From NCBI GenBank assembly GCA_020026435.1, contig JAHHQK010000064.1, positions 1 through 7,342 of the forward strand: 7,342 nucleotides of DNA, in the 5' to 3' direction. Both the position numbers and the translations under genes were made by a program. Each line of letters opens with the position of its first letter. Within the stretch, counting starts at the first letter, position 1. The notes under the pieces were generated by a model. It was given only the letters and a program-made list of their open reading frames with translations, was not told the origin of the DNA and searched no databases. Source of the stretch: Alistipes sp. GTDB taxonomy: Bacteria; Bacteroidota; Bacteroidia; Bacteroidales; Rikenellaceae. Shown here in pieces: positions 5,226 through 7,342 of the stretch.

Positions 5226-6107
5226 CTATATAATAATCGAATCCTCGACCTGGCCCTGATCGTCCCATCCGGCGATGTTCTGATCCACGACCGTAAACGT
5301 ACTCTTGCTCACACGCAGCTTCACCGCAAAACGGCTGCCGCTCTTCAGCTCCGTGAGCTTCACGCCACCGACCTCGAAGTCCGCAAAGCGGAACACCTTG
5401 CGGATCCGGCCCAACGACACCTCCAGCTCCATCTGTCCGACCATCTGTGCCGGGATGACGAATCCGGTGCGGGCACCCTTGCCCTCAAGCTCGGCCAATG
5501 AGCCAGTCGCACCCGTCGTCCGGGCCTCCAGAAGATCCACCACGGCCACGGGCAAGAACTTGCGGCAAACAACCGACGCGTTGGCCAGTTCCTCGACCGT
5601 TATGGTCTTACCGTCGGCCTCCAGCTCCACGTCCAGCTTATGGAGGACATGGCGGAAAGGAATCGCCACAGCCCGCTCATCGTTGGGGCGCACCTCGGAG
5701 GAGATGCCCAGAAGGAAATCCCTATCATTGTTTTGGAGGGTATTCCACTCGAAACTGTGGGGCGAGGTGATCTCCACCTCGGGGTAGCACGCCGCAACTA
5801 CCACACGGTCCGCCCCCTCGGGCAGAGCCAGGTCACTCCAGTAGTACTCCTGTCCATAGGTATAGGCAAACGTCGTGAAACGATCATCGCCGGGTGCATG
5901 GAAGAAGAGCGTGTTGCGATCCCCGTCCGAAAACCGGCCCGCGCCGTTCTGATCCAGCTGCGGGATACGGCTCAGACCTTCGATCGACTCCTCGATGCGG
6001 AATCGGGGGCGTTCGGGTGTCTGATCCATCGGTTCGGTGTCGTTGCAACCCACCATCGCTACCAGCATCGCCGGCAGACAAAATCTGTATAAAGTCATTC
6101 TGTTCAT
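5226..6107 (-). CDS. Fimbrillin/Mfa-like lipoprotein
   Basis: 293 aa. The signal peptide ends in a lipobox MVGC with Cys21, followed by acidic residues (NDTEP), so it should be exported and possibly surface-exposed. The rest resembles the Mfa-like/fimbrillin family of Bacteroidales: 'RFSDGD' (58-63), 'ACYPE' (105-109), 'FRHVLHKL' (150-157), then a second beta-rich half ending in 'NIAGWDDQG', similar to the terminal strand of major and minor fimbrillins. The markers lie at nearly the same positions as in the N-domain of the downstream protease (RFxxGD at 58 in both), so the two are probably paralogous domains. Such proteins form or cap type V pili, or act as surface adhesins; no Mfa/Fim assembly genes are seen, so pilus formation is not supported. 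It is the first gene of the operon, with a -7 element about 22 nt upstream of the start. A second in-frame ATG (6098) would still leave a usable signal peptide. Confidence 0.82.
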   Translation of the reverse strand: MNRMTLYRFCLPAMLVAMVGCNDTEPMDQTPERPRFRIEESIEGLSRIPQLDQNGAGRFSDGDRNTLFFHAPGDDRFTTFAYTYGQEYYWSDLALPEGADRVVVAACYPEVEITSPHSFEWNTLQNNDRDFLLGISSEVRPNDERAVAIPFRHVLHKLDVELEADGKTITVEELANASVVCRKFLPVAVVDLLEARTTGATGSLAELEGKGARTGFVIPAQMVGQMELEVSLGRIRKVFRFADFEVGGVKLTELKSGSRFAVKLRVSKSTFTVVDQNIAGWDDQGQVEDSIII

Positions 6108-6128
6108 AATTTATATTTATCGAGGGAG

Positions 6129-6136
6129 CAAAGGTA
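6129..6136 (-). promoter_or_regulatory. -7 element of the lipoprotein/protease operon
   Basis: Read on the minus strand, TACCTTTG (6136-6129) matches the Bacteroidetes -7 consensus TAnnTTTG exactly and is identical to the CobW-family gene's -7. Transcription would start near 6122, giving a very short AT-rich leader of about 15 nt before the ATG at 6107. No good TTTG is present at the expected -33 position, so the promoter may be weak or activator-dependent. Confidence 0.6.
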
Positions 6137-6307
6137 ATCATTTTATTTTCCGATATTCCGTCCTCTTCCGCCCCTCATTTCGCACTGTTTTACGCATAAA
6201 TACGCCCCACGGTCCCATCTCGCACCATCCGGGCCTCAGGAGCTGCAAAAAACGGGGCTTTCCGTAAAATACCTGCAAAGGATGATCCGTTCAACCAAAC
6301 AAAATCC

Positions 6308-6315
6308 TATCTTTG
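6308..6315 (+). promoter_or_regulatory. -7 element of the potassium channel gene
   Basis: TATCTTTG matches TAnnTTTG exactly and is identical to the ArsC/Spx-like gene's -7. The start point would be near 6322, leaving a leader of about 58 nt. This rules out the upstream in-frame ATG at 6282 and supports ATG 6381. No clear TTG stands 19-21 nt upstream, so the -33 box is poor. Confidence 0.6.
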
Positions 6316-6380
6316 TGATAATTTGTCCCGGGTACGCCCCTCCCTCCGAAGAGTCGGCCGGGACCCCAACACCCCGGATC

Positions 6381-7271
6381 ATGAAGTTACAGAAAACCGT
6401 CGCCCAAATCCTCCAAAGCAAACAGGCCGATTACTTCGTCCTGTTTTTCATCGTCATAACCATCGCCGCAGTCATCGCGGGATCGTTCCGTGAACTTGGG
6501 GAATACATTCCCCTGCTCTTCTCGCTGACCTACTTCTCGTCGTTCGTCTTTCTGATCGAATACGCCGCCCGCCTCTACTCCGCCCCGAGCCTCCATCCCT
6601 CGATGCGCCCGCTCAAGGCCCGCCTGCGCTACGTCTTTTCGTTCTACGGCTTCGTCGACTTCGTGGCCATGCTCCCCTGCATCGTCACCTACGCCTACTG
6701 GAACACCCCTACGATCCACATCATCATTCTGCCCTATATCTTCATCATCTTCAAGCTCATACGCCATTCGCGATCGTTCCGGCTCATCGGCATGGCCCTG
6801 GTCTCGGTGCGCCACGAGTTGATGACGGCCTACACGGCCTGCTTCATCACGATCAGCTTCGCCGCCACCCTCATGTACTTCATCGAACGCGTAGCCCAAC
6901 CCGAGGCCTTCGCCAACATCGGCGACGGAATGTGGTGGGCCGTGGTGACCTTCACCACCACAGGCTACGGCGACATCTACCCGATCACCCCTTTGGGCAA
7001 ACTGCTCGGGGGATTTCTGAGTCTGATCGGCATTGCCATGATCGCCATCCCGACGGCCATCATCAGCTCGTCGTTCATCAGCATCATGCAAAAACGCGAA
7101 AACGAGCGTCAGCGCAAGGCCGACCCCGCACATGAAGCCCGCAAGGCCCAAGACGCCATCCCCGCAGACCGAGCCGCGGATCCCACGGAACAAGCCGTCA
7201 CCTCCCCGGTCCAAAGCTCAGCTACGCCCCAAGCCACCACAGCCGCCGACTCCACAGGTTTGAAACAATAG
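6381..7271 (+). CDS. Voltage-gated potassium channel (six-TM Kv type)
   Basis: A 296-aa inner-membrane protein with the full six-helix Kv plan. S1 is about 18-35, S2 about 44-66 with Glu60, and S3 about 84-106 with Asp93, the usual acidic partners of the sensor. S4 is about 112-137 with K125, R128, R131 and R134, one basic residue every third position as in real voltage sensors. S5 is about 149-172, the pore helix 'GMWWAVVTFT' leads into the filter TTTGYGD (192-198), and S6 is about 203-231. It should form a K+-selective tetramer gated by membrane voltage, possibly for membrane-potential control. The last 65 residues are a soluble tail, first Lys/Arg/Glu-rich and then Ala/Pro/Thr/Ser-rich; no RCK or cyclic-nucleotide-binding domain is visible. 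The frame is open from 6282, but that start lies upstream of the -7 element. It is divergent from the lipoprotein operon. Confidence 0.93.
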   Translation: MKLQKTVAQILQSKQADYFVLFFIVITIAAVIAGSFRELGEYIPLLFSLTYFSSFVFLIEYAARLYSAPSLHPSMRPLKARLRYVFSFYGFVDFVAMLPCIVTYAYWNTPTIHIIILPYIFIIFKLIRHSRSFRLIGMALVSVRHELMTAYTACFITISFAATLMYFIERVAQPEAFANIGDGMWWAVVTFTTTGYGDIYPITPLGKLLGGFLSLIGIAMIAIPTAIISSSFISIMQKRENERQRKADPAHEARKAQDAIPADRAADPTEQAVTSPVQSSATPQATTAADSTGLKQ

Positions 7272-7342
7272 GCCCGCTCGCCCGCCTCTTCTCCCCGTAC
7301 GGCACACAGTTTCCCCGACCGGCAGCGCCCCGATTCCAGTCC

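Noticed and set aside
4749..5501. 250-codon plus-strand open frame across the junction of the two lipoprotein genes
   Set aside because: It lies opposite both signal peptides and lipoboxes of the real operon and shows no recognisable family features.

Overview
The window looks like chromosomal DNA of a GC-rich member of the Bacteroidales, possibly an Alistipes-like gut commensal; the genus is an inference. Four Bacteroidetes-type -7 elements (TAnnTTTG) lie upstream of genes, two of them with a matching TTG/TTTG -33 box exactly 20 nt upstream. Start codons sit in AT-rich leaders without Shine-Dalgarno sequences. Two lipoproteins carry Mfa/fimbrillin-like domains, and an integrase remnant resembles the Bacteroidetes transposon integrases.

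Layout. Positions 1-461 hold an AT-rich, broken tyrosine recombinase that enters from outside the window and has an in-frame TAG plus a lost C-terminus. It looks like the scar of an old mobile element next to the GC-rich chromosome. A strong hairpin (537-582) separates it from a minus-strand COG0523/CobW-family metallochaperone GTPase (603-1892) with a 50-residue histidine-rich insert and a structured leader of about 130 nt. A divergent promoter pair (2027-2109) drives this gene leftward and a plus-strand pair rightward: an ArsC/Spx-like thioredoxin-fold protein (2161-2517) and a short-chain dehydrogenase (2588-3340). A 200-bp intergenic region rich in small direct and inverted repeats (3341-3542) separates that pair from a converging two-gene minus-strand operon.

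The operon (6107 down to 3543) is the most interesting part. The first gene encodes a fimbrillin/Mfa-like lipoprotein. The second, 9 nt downstream, encodes a lipoprotein with a related N-terminal domain and a C-terminal cysteine protease domain. That domain closely resembles streptococcal IdeS/Mac (peptidase family C66), the IgG-cleaving enzymes: it has GWYDxxK, the catalytic Cys, HxIxxWGxxFD and the Asp at the IdeS spacing. The two products are probably surface-anchored and may act together. Cleavage of immunoglobulin or another host protein is a hypothesis from the fold, not shown by the sequence.

Divergent from the operon, a plus-strand gene (6381-7271) encodes a six-helix voltage-gated K+ channel with a TTTGYGD filter and a regular K/R-x-x-R S4 sensor. 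The last 71 bases (7272-7342) show nothing recognisable. No rRNA, tRNA or CRISPR array is present.
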